Origin: Apteryx mantelli
Taxonomy: Eukaryota; Chordata; Aves; Apterygiformes; Apterygidae
Direction: 5' to 3'
Assembly (NCBI RefSeq): GCF_036417845.1
Contig: NC_089979.1
Location: forward strand, 25,113,958-25,177,957
DNA length: 64,000 nt
Both the position numbers and the translations under genes were made by a program. The number at the start of each line of letters is the position of its first letter. The first letter of the stretch is position 1. Shown in pieces: positions 53,301-64,000 of this stretch. A model generated the notes under the pieces. That model did not search any database and was not told the origin of the DNA. It saw only the letters and a program-made list of their open reading frames with translations.

Positions 53301-56300
53301 TAAGTACCAAGTTCCAGTAACTCAGGTTAGGAAAGCAAATTTATTTTCAATATTTGTATTGTTACAAAGATATTAAGAGACAGGTAACCAGTGCTTCCCC
53401 TTAATTCATTTGAGTAGATAACCATCTTTCTTTAAAAACTTCTGTTTTTCTCATTCAGTTTTATCTGGTAGTTCTTACACCTGTCTTTGCTAGGTTTAAG
53501 TCTTTCAATATTGTATTTTCTTTCTAAGGAGGTAATCAAGTCAATTTGCCATCACATTAGCTTGTCAAAAGATTAAACCCAAAGGCATTCTGTGATATAT
53601 GTCATCTCAATTCCTTGGATCATTTTTTGTACAACTTTTTCTCAACCTCATCTTTTTAACATGGTATATTACTACCTGTTGCACCAAAACATCTTGCAGA
53701 GGTAAATTCATCTCTTCCTATTCATTTATCTCTGCTTGAATAGCCAAGCAGCAGTAGCTGGTGATAACTTGAAAAAACTGTGAATTTACACTGTAAACTC
53801 TCATCACTGTTCTGTTTCAAAGTAGTTTTCCATGCTGGGATCCTCTTCCCCCTTCTCCCCCCAACTTTTTTCTTTTAAAGGCATCACTGGCATTCTTTGT
53901 TCCTCAAAGTATAACTTTATACTTCCTTCTGTACAAAAAAGATTTTGCCTGAGTGGAGTCTGTCTGCCAACCAGTTCATATTCCTCTGTGATTGTGGTGC
54001 CATCAGTATAGCTTCCTCCACCAATCTTTGTGCTTTGTAGCATAAGCACTCGTTTCCCTCACCCGCCATTTGCATACTGCGTAATTCTTCCATGTTACTT
54101 CAGTAGTCCTAATTTATATTTAGGAATCAGTATTGTTTAATATCCCTTTCATTTTAAAGTGACTGTCTGTACAGAGGGTTAATCAGGGAATTCTGTTTTA
54201 AATTTGCTTCTGTTTTTTGGAAATTCTGAATTAGTATGCAATCAGTAAGTAATTATTAAGATAACGTTTTATTTTTATTCTAGTCAAAGAAAAAAAAGAA
54301 ATCAAAGGGAGATGCTAAAACGGTTCAGGATGTGTCACGTCTAGATGGAAAGGAAGTTGATGAAGGTACTGAACGCAAACACACACAAATGCAATCAGAC
54401 ATATTTTGGCTTAAATATTATTTAAGAGTTACTTGTTTGTATGTTTCATAAAGAAACACGGGAAACTCATTTTGTCGTAACTCCACAGTTGCATGTTATA
54501 CCTGGAAATCTTACTTTTGAAACAAGAACTTTCCACTTCAACTGTTTTATTACAGTTAAACCTACAAAACCTGAGATAAGTCATGAATAATAGGGCCCTC
54601 ATGCTGTTCATGTTTTTCTCAGTGAAGCAAAGTATTGTTGCATTGCATCCAGAAAAACTTAATCTTCAATGAATTGCTCATGTTTTCATACTAATGTTGA
54701 AGTTGACTACCATGTCTGTAATTTTTAAATAAATTTAACATAGATTCAGACTTCAGTTTGATCTGAAACAAACTCTTTCCTTTCTACTGTCTAACTTATT
54801 TGGTGATGTTTTTATTTGGGGGGATATTTTAGGAACCTGGGAAACTAAAATCAGTAACAGAGAAAAGCGACAGCAACGTAAGCGAGACAAGGTATTGACT
54901 GACACTGGCTCAGGAGAGCTGAATCTCCAAGGAATGGAAAATGCAGTTACTGTATCCATTGAACAACTGATGCCTACACCATCACTTCCGGTCGGTCTCA
55001 GAAAAAATAAAGGTATGGTAGAGAGAGGTGTGGATGAATACTAGAAAGATAATGTCTTTTGATTGTATAAAGTATTGACTCTGTTTGGATGTATCCTAGA
55101 TATGTAGGGAAGGTGTACTCTTGAGAAATCATTTCAAGTCATTTAAAGATACTTTGCATTGTGTAAAACTTCCCCCCACCCACCCCCATGCCCTCCTCCA
55201 TTTTCTTTTTGAGCTGCGCTTTCAGGTAAAGCTCTGCGGAGAACACTCTGAAGTAAGTGGCTGCAGCACTGGCCTCCAACACTAGTGCTCTCTCCATTGA
55301 GACATGATATATTGGTAGCTGGACTTGCACAGGCATGTGCCCCTACTCCTTCATTTGTGCTTCTGCTGACTCTGCCTTTTATGTTTCTGGAGACTTCAAA
55401 GGCTTCAAAGGCACCCTCAGCACTGTTGCAGGCAGCACCAGCTCCCTGTTTTCTGAATGCTTGCTTGCAGGAAGGTTATGCACATGAGTTCTCTATTCAT
55501 TCAGGTCATTCACTGGTCTAACTGCTTAACAAGTAGATTTTTGCTTCAGCATCTGATTTATTAGCACCTATGCTAAACCTATTCATAATAATCAGGCACA
55601 TTTGACTGAGATTTAGTAACCAATTATTATAGTTAAGGAGTAACTAAGGAGTTGCAAACTTTAGCTTTTATGGCTGCTACTGTTCCAGAAAAGTCATGGG
55701 TTGGGTTGGTTTAAACCACATGTAGGCACAGCAACTCTTATTTGGCTGCGATTGAGAAGTAGTTTAAGAAGCTAAAAGAGTCTAAAGACACAGCCAAGCA
55801 GTTTAGATTTTTTTATGTACTTTTAATGTATTGATATACTTGGTACTTTAAGTAGAAGAAACTTCAGTGTTCTAGCAAAGTGGCAAAAAGACTGAGCCTA
55901 ACTGCTATCTTGTACCTTGTAACAATATATTGAGAGTTGCAAGCCTTAGCTCACTGGTGTTTTTTATTAGCACTGACATCTTTACTGAGTGTGTGGCTCT
56001 TGTCCTTGAGGACTAAATCCAGTCATTTTTTTTGTGTTTTTTTTCTCTGCCTTTTTACATACAAACAGCTTCAAGAAATGCATAACTGCAGCTGTTTATA
56101 TATTCTGTGGTTATCCAGGATTTCTGTAACCTCTCTAGGCAGAGTCCATAACACATCGTGTGTTCTTATAGCTCACCATGTACCAGATTAATTTGAAAAG
56201 AGTTCAGCTGTGTCTAGTGTTTTCATGGTAAGGTGAAAGTTAGAAATAGCTGTATATTTCTGAAAGACTTAGAGTTCTCCTTTGCTTGAAAATAGCAGCT

Positions 56301-59300
56301 TCTGCTTTGGGTTTCTGCCTGCCAGTCCTGGGAAACTAGCTAGAATTTGAAATCCACATTTGCTCAATTCCTAGGCCCTAAGTCAGCTTTGAACTCAGTC
56401 TGTCTATAAAATAAGCACAAATAATAAAAATCAGAACATTTAATTTTATTCTAAAGTTTCCTAGTAATGCCTTAATTTACTTTTAAGATATTGTTGCACT
56501 TTCCCCCCCCTTTTTTCCCCTTCGTGTGTCAGTAATAAATACTCTTTTATATTATTTTTACAACTGTTGCTGTCTGCAAAACTTACTCTGTCTTCTCCCA
56601 TCTCTTGATCAGGTGACACACTTCTGAATGTACAAGTTAGCAACTCTAAAACTGCAAAGGGAGAGTCAGCAATTCCACAAGGTAGAAGACTTTCATTACT
56701 AGGCATCTTAATTAACTAGAAGTGTTGTACAAAAGTGAAAACACAAATCATCAGCGTAGGATGTGGTACAGTTACTGATCTGGAACTTTATTATGCAGCT
56801 GGTTCTTTTGGCTATGCAAATGTTATACTTCTAAATTGCAATTGCTTCTTGATAAGTTGAAAACAGTTTCTGTTACATGTATAGATATGTATAAAATATA
56901 GAAAAGAATGATACGATATCTCTAATTTTCAAACAGATTACGTGTTATACCAATTGTTACTCATACAGCAAAGAAGCTTATTCTCAAGCTCCAGTTAAGA
57001 ATCATCATGCTAGCCTTATGAACTTGCTCACTTTTTATGTTAACTAATTGTTTGCCAAAAGAAAACCTTAGTGTAAATAACTACATTAGAGTTCAAAAAT
57101 ATCAGTCTTGGTTATAATGAAATCTGTGCTTGCTGCAGATTGTGTACACATGGGTTATTCAGTTCTTCACATGCTCCTTTGAGAGGCATACTGTAGGTAT
57201 ATTCGTTTTAAGAAGAATATTATATATGTCATACACAAAATTGTTAAATATTTGGCCACTTTTCGACTGCGAGTGTTGAATCTTAGCATTTTTTATGAGA
57301 TACTGATCCAACTGTGTTTAAAGTGAATTAATTTGTCAGAATGAAATCAGGATAGTTCTTTCTTATTCATAGCTATATGTTAAGCCAACGTTAGTGGTGT
57401 TGCTTTAACCAAAAGTAGTCTGTGTAATTAAGCAAGTCGACAATTGAGTTATTAAGAGCACCCAGATCCAGAAAGTGAATCGCTATCTGCTAGTTTTTCA
57501 GAGCTTTGCTTCACATGAAAACCTTTTGAACTATAGCACAGAAGGAAGGAGCTGTACTCTTCTCAGGGATGCGTAATGAGAGGACAGGAGGCACTGCTCG
57601 AGTTGAGCAAGGGACATTCTGATTGGCCAGTGGGAAGAGAACTCTTCACTGTGTTGTCCAGAGATACTGTAGACTCTCCAGCCGTAATGATTTCCAAAAG
57701 TTGACTAATGTGGTATAATTTTGAAGTTAGCCCTGCTTTGAGCAGGTGACTTCTAGAGGTCCCTTCCAACCTTAAGTTTCCTGTGATCCTGTGAAATGTT
57801 GCTGGTTATAGAGACAGTAAATGTTAGTGATGAGAGACTAGTATGATAAACAGAATAATCAAGCTCTTGCTTCAGGACTTTAGCTGTCTTCTTGGAAGGT
57901 CACAGAAGAATTTTTTTTTCACCAAGGTACGGCTTGGTTTCTGTATGTTTGCTATTTTTGTTGTTGCCTGCCCCTAAGGCATCATGGTATCCGTAGAGGA
58001 CACTGAGTGGCACAAACAATACAAGTGCTCTGAAGTTGTATAGAGAAAGGATAGTGTTTTTATGTATAGAAATGATGACTTTATGGGTGTCTGAGTTTGG
58101 AAATAGGATTTGTCTACTCAAACTATTTAGGTATATCACACCTAATCATTTCCCTGGCAATAAGGCTGCCTTGGATGCAGCAGATTCATGTTGTCTGATA
58201 TTTTAATTCTCAAATTCATATATTTAGTCTGACTGTCATTTTTTATCATAGCTGTCATAGCTTTTGTTGGCATATGATGTTGACTGAATTATGCATCAGT
58301 TCTTGGTTGACTCTAAGTGTTATACTCGCAGTATGCAATTATTTCTTAATCAGTTTAAATCAGCAGTTTCTCTGTTGAGAATTGTTTGCGATATGTAGAT
58401 CAGGCTGGGTGTACCAGGTGACCTTCACATTTTGCAAGGACATAAAAAGATTTCATAATGATCCTTATACTGTGTTACTCAGTGTACTACTGAATTCTCT
58501 CAAAGAATTCATTAAACTTGCTATGACTGGTAATTCCTCAGTAGGACAGACTGTTGTAGATAAAAACTTGCGGTCTTTTGCATTAGTGTAACATAGAATA
58601 CATTGCTTATAACTTAAAGTTTAAGAGAGCTTTACCATGTTTTTTTCCTTTAAATTTAATGGCCTCTATACTTGAGTGTAATAGCTATGCTCCTTGAAAA
58701 GTCCCTATAGTGTTTGGGAAGCATTTTCTACTCCTTGATCTTTTTTGTTTCAGTTCCTGCTTGGAGAACTTCTGTATGCCACCATAGTTACAAAGCAGAA
58801 AAATTGTCCCGTTCAGTGCATGGGGCTTCCCACAAACCATTAAGTTGCTTATTCCCTGTTGGATAAGAGAAATGACCTGGCAGCATTGGCAGTCTGTCTC
58901 CCCCACACTTTTTTTTTGTTATTATGATCTAGAGGCACTGGTGGCCACAAGATACTAGCCCTATAAGGAAGAGGACATAGAGTAGAGCATAATTTGGTGT
59001 TGTTGTATCCTCACTCATCAAGTTAGTAGACAGATGGTGATTATCATCTGAACTGGAAAATCATCTGAGAGCAGCAGCTCTCTTCTATATTGCACTTGTA
59101 TAGCAAAGCTGCTATTGATTTGTACTTGCTTTTTTTTATTGTTAAGTATATGTGCATGTATGTAATATTTCAATTCTTCGTCTGGTTCTTGTTTTACATA
59201 ATGCTTTCATAATGCTTTTATGTAAGTTTCTCCAGGATTGAATGAAAGCCATACTGTAAATGGAGGAAGCTGGAATGAGAAGCCTGTAAAAATCTCCTCA

Positions 59301-62279
59301 CAGATTGGTGTAGGGGAGGAGAAATGGACATCTGTGTCCTCAGCTACAGCTGGGAAGAGGAAGACAGAGACATCAGCCTGGGGCCAGGATACTGGAGATG
59401 CTAATGGCAATGGAAAAGACTGGGGCGTAACCCTGGTGGGCAGGCCCTGGAAAGAACGTTCTTTGTTCACTCCTATTGGTAAGCTATTCTGAGAGAATTT
59501 TGCTTCATTTAAGAAGTATAATTTTGTAAAAATGCTTAGTAGTGAATCTCTTGAATAGCTTTATGCTTATATGTTTTTAAAAAAAAAAAAAGGAGAAAAA
59601 TCTTTGAATGGTCTAGTGAAACGCGATTCAAGCATTTTCTGTTTGTTGTAAGTTCTGACGTAATGGTTTATTTTCTGCGCCTCTGATTTAGCTGGTTTTT
59701 TGCAGTGTATCTGAAGAAAAATCTTTCTGTGGAGGAAAGTGATATAAAAATCTTGATTTCTAAAATTCTGATAGTAAATGTTAAATAACTTTGAAATGTA
59801 ACTTTTTTTATGTGAATGTATTCTTAGAACATGGGTCGTAAATCAGTTCTGTTGATCCAATACAAGATCTACTGTATCTCTGTTATTTCTGACGGATGTT
59901 TGCTTAGGCTCCATGGATGAAGATTGTTCAGCTCTCATGACAGTCTCTTGAAGTGTTTCACCGTTTTTCCCATTACAAATTGTTTTTCTTTAGTCTTTTC
60001 CAGTATAGTTTTTAGACTATTGCCACTTGTACTGTCCAGAATAAACAGGGAGAGGAGACTGCTTTTTGTCTTTGCAGCAACCTTCTTATTAGCAAATACT
60101 ACATTATGGGCCCAGTCTCTAGTCTAAGTGGTCCTAGTTTCCTCTAGTGTGGTGGGTTTTTTGTTTGTTTGTTTTTTAGTCAGCAGTGTTGCTTTAATAT
60201 AGATATCTTCCATTTGTCCCACATATCTTGAAATGTGGTGCCTGAGACTGGACCTGGTATTCCATCAGAAGCATTACTATTGCTGGGTAGAGCAAAGGTT
60301 TGTTTCATATTCCTGTTAACCTTATTCTGCATTAATGCAGTATTTTTTTAGTGACTGTGAACAGCTTGAGGTTGTTACGTTACCAAGGGTAAATCATGCT
60401 TGACCAGGCTGATTGCCTTCTGGTAAAATGCCTGGATTTGGTGATGAGGGGGAAGCCATGGCTGTTGTTTACCTCAACTATAGTATGATTTTCAACACTG
60501 TCTCTCACAATATTTTTGTGTCCAAACTAGGGTGTTATGATCTGGATGGCTGAAAAACTAGATGGGTAAAAATCTGGTCAGGGCCAGAAGGTAGTGGTAG
60601 ATGTATCATACTTTGTGGAGGCTCCTAACAAGGGGAGTATCATAGGTGTCTGTACTTAAACCTGTCCTGTTTATCATCTTTATCAATGACCTGGAGGTGG
60701 TGACAGTGTCACTCACATCAGATATGCAGATTACATCAAACTGAGGGGGGAGACCAGTTGATACACACGAGATCAGGGCTGCCATCCAGAGGGACCTAAA
60801 GAGGCCAGGGGAATGGGCCAACAGGCACTTTAGGAAATTCAACAAGGACAAAAGTGCGAAGCCCTGCAGCCAGGAAGGAAGAACCCCGCACCTGGGGACT
60901 GGCTGGCTGGGGAGCAGCCCTTTGGGAAAGGGTCCTGGTGGACAGCAAGCTGAATGTGAGCCACCACGTGGCCTGGCAGCAAAGGACACCAGCAGTGGTC
61001 TGGGCTGTCGTAATGGGAATCAGTAGATGGGAGGCAGCGATTATCCCCCTCTGCTCCACACTCTTTAGGCTGCATCTGGAGCACTGCATCCAGTCTAGGG
61101 CCTCCCATTACAGGTAAGGCATTGATCAGCTGGAGCAAGTTCAGCAAAGGGCAACCACGATGGTTGGGACTGGAGCACTTGTCCAGGAAGGAGATGCTGA
61201 GAGAATGGGGCTTGTTTAGCCTGGAGCAGGGAAGGCTTCAGTGGGGCCAAACAGTAGCCTGCCAGTACCTGTGAGGTACTGCTCTACCCAGAAGACAGAA
61301 CCAGGCTCTTCACGGTGGTGCATAGCGGGAGGATGAGAGACAATGGACACAAGTTGAAACAAGAGATTCAGTCTGGAGAAGGGAGAAACTTATTCCCCGT
61401 GGGGACTGTCAGGCATTGTAACAGGTTGCCCAGAGAGGTTTGTGCTGTCTCCATCCTTGGAGGTTTTCAAGACGCAGCTTGATAAAACTCTGTGCAACCT
61501 GGTCTGTCTTCAGAGCTTACCTTGCTTTGAGCAGGAGGTTGTACTAGAGAGCTCCTGAGGTCCCTTCCAGGCTGATTTATTCTGTTTGCAGTTCACTGTA
61601 ACCCCAGTAGTTTTTGTTTAGAGCAGCATTCTAACCAGCTGTTTCTTTGGACACATTTGTGCCACTGATTATTTCTGCTTATTTTTTTTCTACCTTCTAT
61701 TTAACATTCAAGTATATCTTATTTTTTAATCAGTATCTCCTATTTGTCATAAACTATTCTGAAGTCAGTTCTGTTCTTTGACGTATTTACAATTTGCTCC
61801 AAGCCAAGCGCCCTCTACAGAGTTAATAAATATGCTTTTTAATAACGTAGATAACAATAATGGGGAAAAATGTAACAGTATGGGACTCAAAATACAGTCT
61901 TCTCCTTTGGAAAAAGTTTATATATAGAAATGGCTATAGAGGGAGAAATACCTTAGCTGAAAAATTGTTTCAAATTGAACATTCATACATGCGTATCTCT
62001 GTCAGCACTGATTGTCACTTAGTAAGTGAAATAATGCCATCAGTTATGTGAAATGTTAATATGGCTGGAGCTGCTTCTGCTTTTCTGACCCCACTCATCA
62101 TTAAATAGCTAACTTTATTTTCAACAATGCCAGCAGTGGGAAGTTAGCTCTTCTTTTTTTCCTTTTCTTTTTTTGTCTTTCTTCCCCCACAGCTGCTTGG
62201 AATGTGGATGCAAGGATTAATACCTCTGAGCAGAATTCTACGTCTTTCTCTTCATTTGGATTAACTCCTGGAGTGTCTG
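43921..62279 (+). CDS. MTDH: Metadherin (MTDH/AEG-1/LYRIC), 5' part, seven exons, C-terminus outside window
   Basis: Join 43921-44328, 50604-50708, 54284-54365, 54833-55012, 56613-56681, 59236-59478, 62193-62279. This gives 1174 coding bases in one open frame of about 391 codons. Human MTDH is 582 residues, so roughly the last third is beyond the window. MTDH is a lysine-rich, largely disordered single-pass membrane protein of the ER, nuclear envelope and tight junctions. It partners with SND1 and takes part in NF-kB and RNA-related regulation (family knowledge). Visible matches to the mammalian protein are the start MAAASWQ, QQAEEAAAR, LRTELGLELGL, a hydrophobic segment at residues 50-71, EEQKKRNKKKL, DGKEVDEG, EKRQQRKRDKVLTD, GEEKW and AGKRKTE. 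The SND1-binding tryptophan motif of the family should be encoded downstream. All introns are GT-AG. The ATG has a good Kozak context. Confidence 0.96.
44329..50603 (+). other. MTDH: MTDH intron 1
   Basis: 6275 bp between the donor gtgagg and the acceptor tttatacag. The first 360 bp belong to the CpG island. The rest is AT-rich, with several A and T homopolymers, the longest a run of 22 T at 47317-47338. No mobile element with clear ends and no further exon are seen. Confidence 0.85.
47317..47338. repeat. Poly-T tract
   Basis: Twenty-two consecutive T residues in intron 1. It could be the tail of an antisense retroposon, but no retroposon body is recognisable to its right. Confidence 0.9.
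50604..50708 (+). CDS. MTDH: MTDH exon 2 (codons 137-171)
   Basis: Acceptor tttatacag and donor gtcagt flank 105 bases in phase 0. The product starts PNGQSILDVSEDE, aligning with the PKPNGRTVEVAEGE part of mammalian MTDH, and ends AEKKNEK. Acidic then basic composition. The middle is poorly conserved. Confidence 0.9.
50709..54283 (+). other. MTDH: MTDH intron 2
   Basis: 3575 bp of AT-rich sequence. Apart from a (GT)n(AT)n microsatellite at 52493-52528 and a short G run near 52840 I see nothing structured. Confidence 0.8.
52493..52528. repeat. (GT)n(AT)n compound microsatellite
   Basis: Eight GT units followed by an AT-rich run, with another imperfect GT run just upstream at about 52465. Confidence 0.9.
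54284..54365 (+). CDS. MTDH: MTDH exon 3 (codons 172-198 plus first base of 199)
   Basis: 82 bases between ttattctag and gtactg. Encodes SKKKKKSKGDAK followed by TVQDVSRLDGKEVDEG, an almost direct match to the lysine-rich region and the DGKEVDEG block of mammalian MTDH. The exon begins in phase 0 and ends after the first base of a Gly codon. Confidence 0.95.
54366..54832 (+). other. MTDH: MTDH intron 3
   Basis: Short intron of 467 bp with donor gtactg and acceptor gatattttag. It contains no other feature. Confidence 0.85.
54833..55012 (+). CDS. MTDH: MTDH exon 4 (codons 199-259)
   Basis: 180 bases, phase 1 at both ends. Encodes TWETKISNREKRQQRKRDK and VLTDTGSGELNLQGMEN, then VTVSIEQLMPTPSLPVG and LRKNKG. 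The basic EKRQQRKRDKVLTD stretch is the best conserved part of the family and a known nuclear-localisation region. Acceptor gatattttag, donor gtatgg. Confidence 0.96.
55013..56612 (+). other. MTDH: MTDH intron 4
   Basis: 1600 bp. Contains a C/T-rich patch near 56505-56520 close to the acceptor. No mobile element is recognised. Confidence 0.8.
56613..56681 (+). CDS. MTDH: MTDH exon 5 (codons 259-282)
   Basis: 69 bases, phase 1 at both ends, acceptor cttgatcag and donor gtagaa. Encodes DTLLNVQVSNSKTAKGES, which matches DSHLNVQVSNFKSGKGDS of mammalian MTDH. It could be skipped without a frameshift. Confidence 0.92.
56682..59235 (+). other. MTDH: MTDH intron 5
   Basis: 2554 bp. It holds a short CR1 3' end at 57715-57795 and otherwise unique sequence. 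Confidence 0.8.
57715..57795 (+). mobile_element. CR1 LINE 3' end (short)
   Basis: Contains GTTAGCCCTGCTTTGAGCAG, then AGGTCCCTTCCAACCTTAA, then a remnant of the terminal TGTGATCCTGTG octamer-like repeats. This is the typical avian CR1 3' terminus, inserted in the sense orientation of MTDH. Confidence 0.85.
59236..59478 (+). CDS. MTDH: MTDH exon 6 (codons 282-363)
   Basis: 243 bases, phase 1 at both ends, acceptor tttctccag and donor gtaagc. Encodes LNESHTVNGGSWNEKPVKI, then GEEKWTSVSSATAGKRKTE, then AWGQDTGDANGNGKDWG, all clear matches to mammalian MTDH. The last part reads VTLVGRPWKERSLFTPIG. As I recall the mammalian protein, it has a shorter segment here (RSWSDRSIFSGIG), so this copy carries about five or six more residues. 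Confidence 0.95.
60200..60377 (-). mobile_element. Older antisense CR1-like fragment, left part
   Basis: The + strand block CTTGAAATGTGGTGCCTGAG, then ACTGGACCTGGTATTCCATC, then TAACCTTATTCTGCATTAAT, reads like the reverse complement of an old CR1 ORF2. It continues on the other side of the younger CR1, at 61590-61690. Both ends are approximate. Confidence 0.5.
60378..61586 (+). mobile_element. CR1 LINE, 5'-truncated, about 1.2 kb, sense to MTDH
   Basis: Begins with AAATCATGCTTGACCAGGCT and reads through the C-terminal half of a CR1 reverse transcriptase frame. Landmarks are a block of type 'FDTVSHNI' (GATTTTCAACACTGTCTCTC, 60488), FINDLE near 60680, AAIQRDLKR near 60780, then the 3' region with GCATCTGGAGCACTGCATCC, AGCAAAGGGCAACCACGATG, CCATCCTTGGAGGTTTTCAA and GAGGTCCCTTCCAGGCTGAT. 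Stops and frame breaks show that it is dead. It is the longest CR1 in the window and looks younger than the copy at 880-1985. Confidence 0.92.
61590..61690 (-). mobile_element. Older antisense CR1-like fragment, right part
   Basis: The + strand TTCACTGTAACCCCAGTAG followed by CATTCTAACCAGCTG and GTGCCACTGATTATTTCTGC resembles the next portion, in order, of the antisense CR1 copy seen at 60200-60377. The match is recalled, not computed. Confidence 0.4.
62193..62279 (+). CDS. MTDH: MTDH exon 7 (codons 363-391 plus first base of 392)
   Basis: 87 bases, phase 1 at both ends, acceptor tcttcccccacag and donor gtatgt. Encodes AAWNVDARINTSEQNSTSF followed by SSFGLTPGVSG. The frame continues that of exon 6. 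I cannot say from memory whether this exon is constitutive in mammals. The expected next conserved blocks of the family (SDYQWDV, DWNAPAEEWGNW) are not found before the window ends. Confidence 0.85.
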
Positions 62280-64000
62280 GTATGTACACCCTCCCAAAGA
62301 CTTTCCCCTCGCTTCTCCCCCGCCAGGAGGAATAGAATTTGCCAAGTGTTATTAATTTGCATCTTTCCCATTGCTCTTCAAGAATAGTCTAGCTGTAAAC
62401 AAATTGAAGACAGGTTTTATGAGAGTTTGGAAAGGGTTTTTTGGTTTTGGGTTTTTTTTTGTAGTTACATTCAAATTATGTAATAAAGTCATTGTTTTAA
62501 ATTCATAATCAGGAGCTAAATCAGAAGGTGATACTTCCTATTCTTTTTCATATCCTTCCTGTTTGTGTGTTCAGTCTAAATGATGGGCATAAGGAAATGC
62601 TCAGTCATTGCTTTGTCTCAAGTTGGAGATCTGAAGTTTGCTTTCTAGGAAAGTTTATTTACTCTGAACTTCTGTTTTTTCATCAAGAAACTGAAGCACT
62701 ACTTTCTAAATATGTTCCTTAGGCAGGATTTGAACTCCTGAGTCTTTGCTCTTTAGAATGGGTGAGAAATCTGAACTCTGTACTTTTTTGTTTCGAAGGG
62801 TGAAATTGCTGTAAAGTACAGAACGGGGTTCCTAACAACTTTTGCATGTTAAAACTACTGACATCCTAAGTGTTATAGCAATCTATTAGTAAAGGAATAG
62901 TATGTCAAGTTTTCTGCTCTTGCTTGTATACTGCCATGGTCTAGCAACCTTGGCATGGCCATCTTCTTTTTGGAAGTAGCTGGCAAAGTGCTTATGCACT
63001 TAAGGCTATGTTTACTTGTTGTTATTGCAGTCTGTAGTCTGTTAACTGAAACTAGAGCTCAGTGTCCTACAGCTCACATTAGTGCTTCAGTTTCTACATG
63101 TACATTGTGCCAGTATAGCAAAGATGTTATATACGCCAAGGTATAATTATCAGACTTTTCAAGGAACTGACAGCTGTTCACTTGAAGACTGACAGAAAGC
63201 TTGTTTTAAAGAACAGGAAGAAAAAAAAGAAGTCTTAACTATAGAAAGGGTTTTAATATGGAAAGTTACGTTTACTAGGGGAGCCATTTAAATTCAAGTT
63301 CAATCTCTGGGCTAACACTTAAAAAAAAAATTTAGTAAATAAAGTGGGATGACTTGTTTGGGATTCATCTTCAATATTACCACTGCAACCTTAATTTAGA
63401 GAGAAGCACAAAGACAACGAAGTATATTCATCATCTTTGCACATTAGCCAACAATGTTGTGATGCAAAGGGGCCATTTTGCACAGATGTTTATAAAGTAG
63501 AGAGAACCAAATAACTATATTCATATTTAAACTTTGTTTCAGAAATAAGTCTCATCTTAAAGTTACATGTTAATTTCTTTCACTATGGTCTCACACTTAA
63601 GTTCTTCTGGTTTTGTCCTTTTTCCCAAAATTGTTTTTGTTTCATGACTCCTTATTTTTCAGATGGTCTTAAAATAATGATATTAGGTGTTTAGTACTTC
63701 CTATTATCATGACTGGTATTGGCCTTATTGTTGCTTGTTATGCATCATGCTGCTTTTATGTTCCTGAAGTGTTTTACTTGAGAATTGGATGTTTCCTTAG
63801 TAATGAATAATTTAATGCAGTGTAATTTATCAGATTTCTTCCTAGCACTCTGGATCATTGGGTTTTGGTTTTTTGTTTGGTTGGGTTTTTTAGCTACTCT
63901 CTGTAAGAATTCTTACTGATACAGGGTAAATAATTTTACCACCCATAAAAATTCGTTGGGCTTTCCAGTTTAAGGAGACTGCTGTAAGTCATATAGAATG
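62280..64000 (+). other. MTDH: MTDH intron 7, beginning (incomplete)
   Basis: At least 1721 bp of AT-rich intron running to the window end. Searched for the next conserved exon and found none. No clear mobile element. A G/T-rich patch lies at 63860-63890. Confidence 0.7.

Larger units (their letters stand above)
59479..62192 (+). other. MTDH: MTDH intron 6
   Basis: 2714 bp, nearly half occupied by a sense CR1 (60378-61586) nested in an older antisense CR1-like copy. Acceptor tcttcccccacag has a strong polypyrimidine tract. Confidence 0.8.

Noticed and set aside
55139-55521. Possible extra exon in MTDH intron 4
   Set aside because: An open frame of 78 codons exists, but there is no matching phase-1 acceptor and donor pair and no resemblance to MTDH.

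Overview
This is vertebrate nuclear DNA, almost certainly from a bird. The evidence is spliced exons with GT-AG introns, a CpG-island promoter, several CR1 LINE copies with the avian-type 3' end, and solitary retroviral LTRs, one of which has the layout of an avian alpharetrovirus-type LTR. There are no operons, tRNAs, rRNAs or CRISPR arrays.

Only one protein-coding gene is clearly supported: MTDH (metadherin, also AEG-1 or LYRIC), on the + strand from the ATG at 43921. Seven coding exons are visible (43921-44328, 50604-50708, 54284-54365, 54833-55012, 56613-56681, 59236-59478, 62193-62279). They give about 391 codons in one continuous frame. The C-terminal third lies beyond the window. Exon 1 sits in a CpG island of about 1.6 kb (43090-44690). 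From exon 3 onward every visible splice junction is phase 1, so exons 4 to 7 could each be skipped without breaking the frame.

The first 43 kb is gene-poor upstream sequence made of unique AT-rich DNA with mobile-element remnants. It holds an old minus-strand CR1 (about 880-1985), CR1 fragments at 31.99-32.2 and 34.47-34.88 kb, and four solo LTRs with recognisable target-site duplications: 14370-15069 (+), 22854-23627 (-), 24210-24690 (+) and 36093-36783 (-). The first and last are near-identical inverted copies about 21 kb apart. The third has a 6-bp duplication and a TATA then AATAAA then short R order.

The most unusual feature is a tandem array at 38038-41640. It has about 21 diverged monomers of roughly 175 bp, and most carry a degenerate block of the telomeric motif CCCTAA. 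The array is broken once by about 128 bp of foreign DNA related to a segment at 10.9-11.05 kb. I do not recognise the monomer as a named satellite. It is the best candidate here for something undescribed.

Inside the MTDH introns there is little beyond a sense-strand CR1 in intron 6 (60378-61586), inserted into an older antisense CR1-like copy, a short CR1 3' end in intron 5, and simple repeats.
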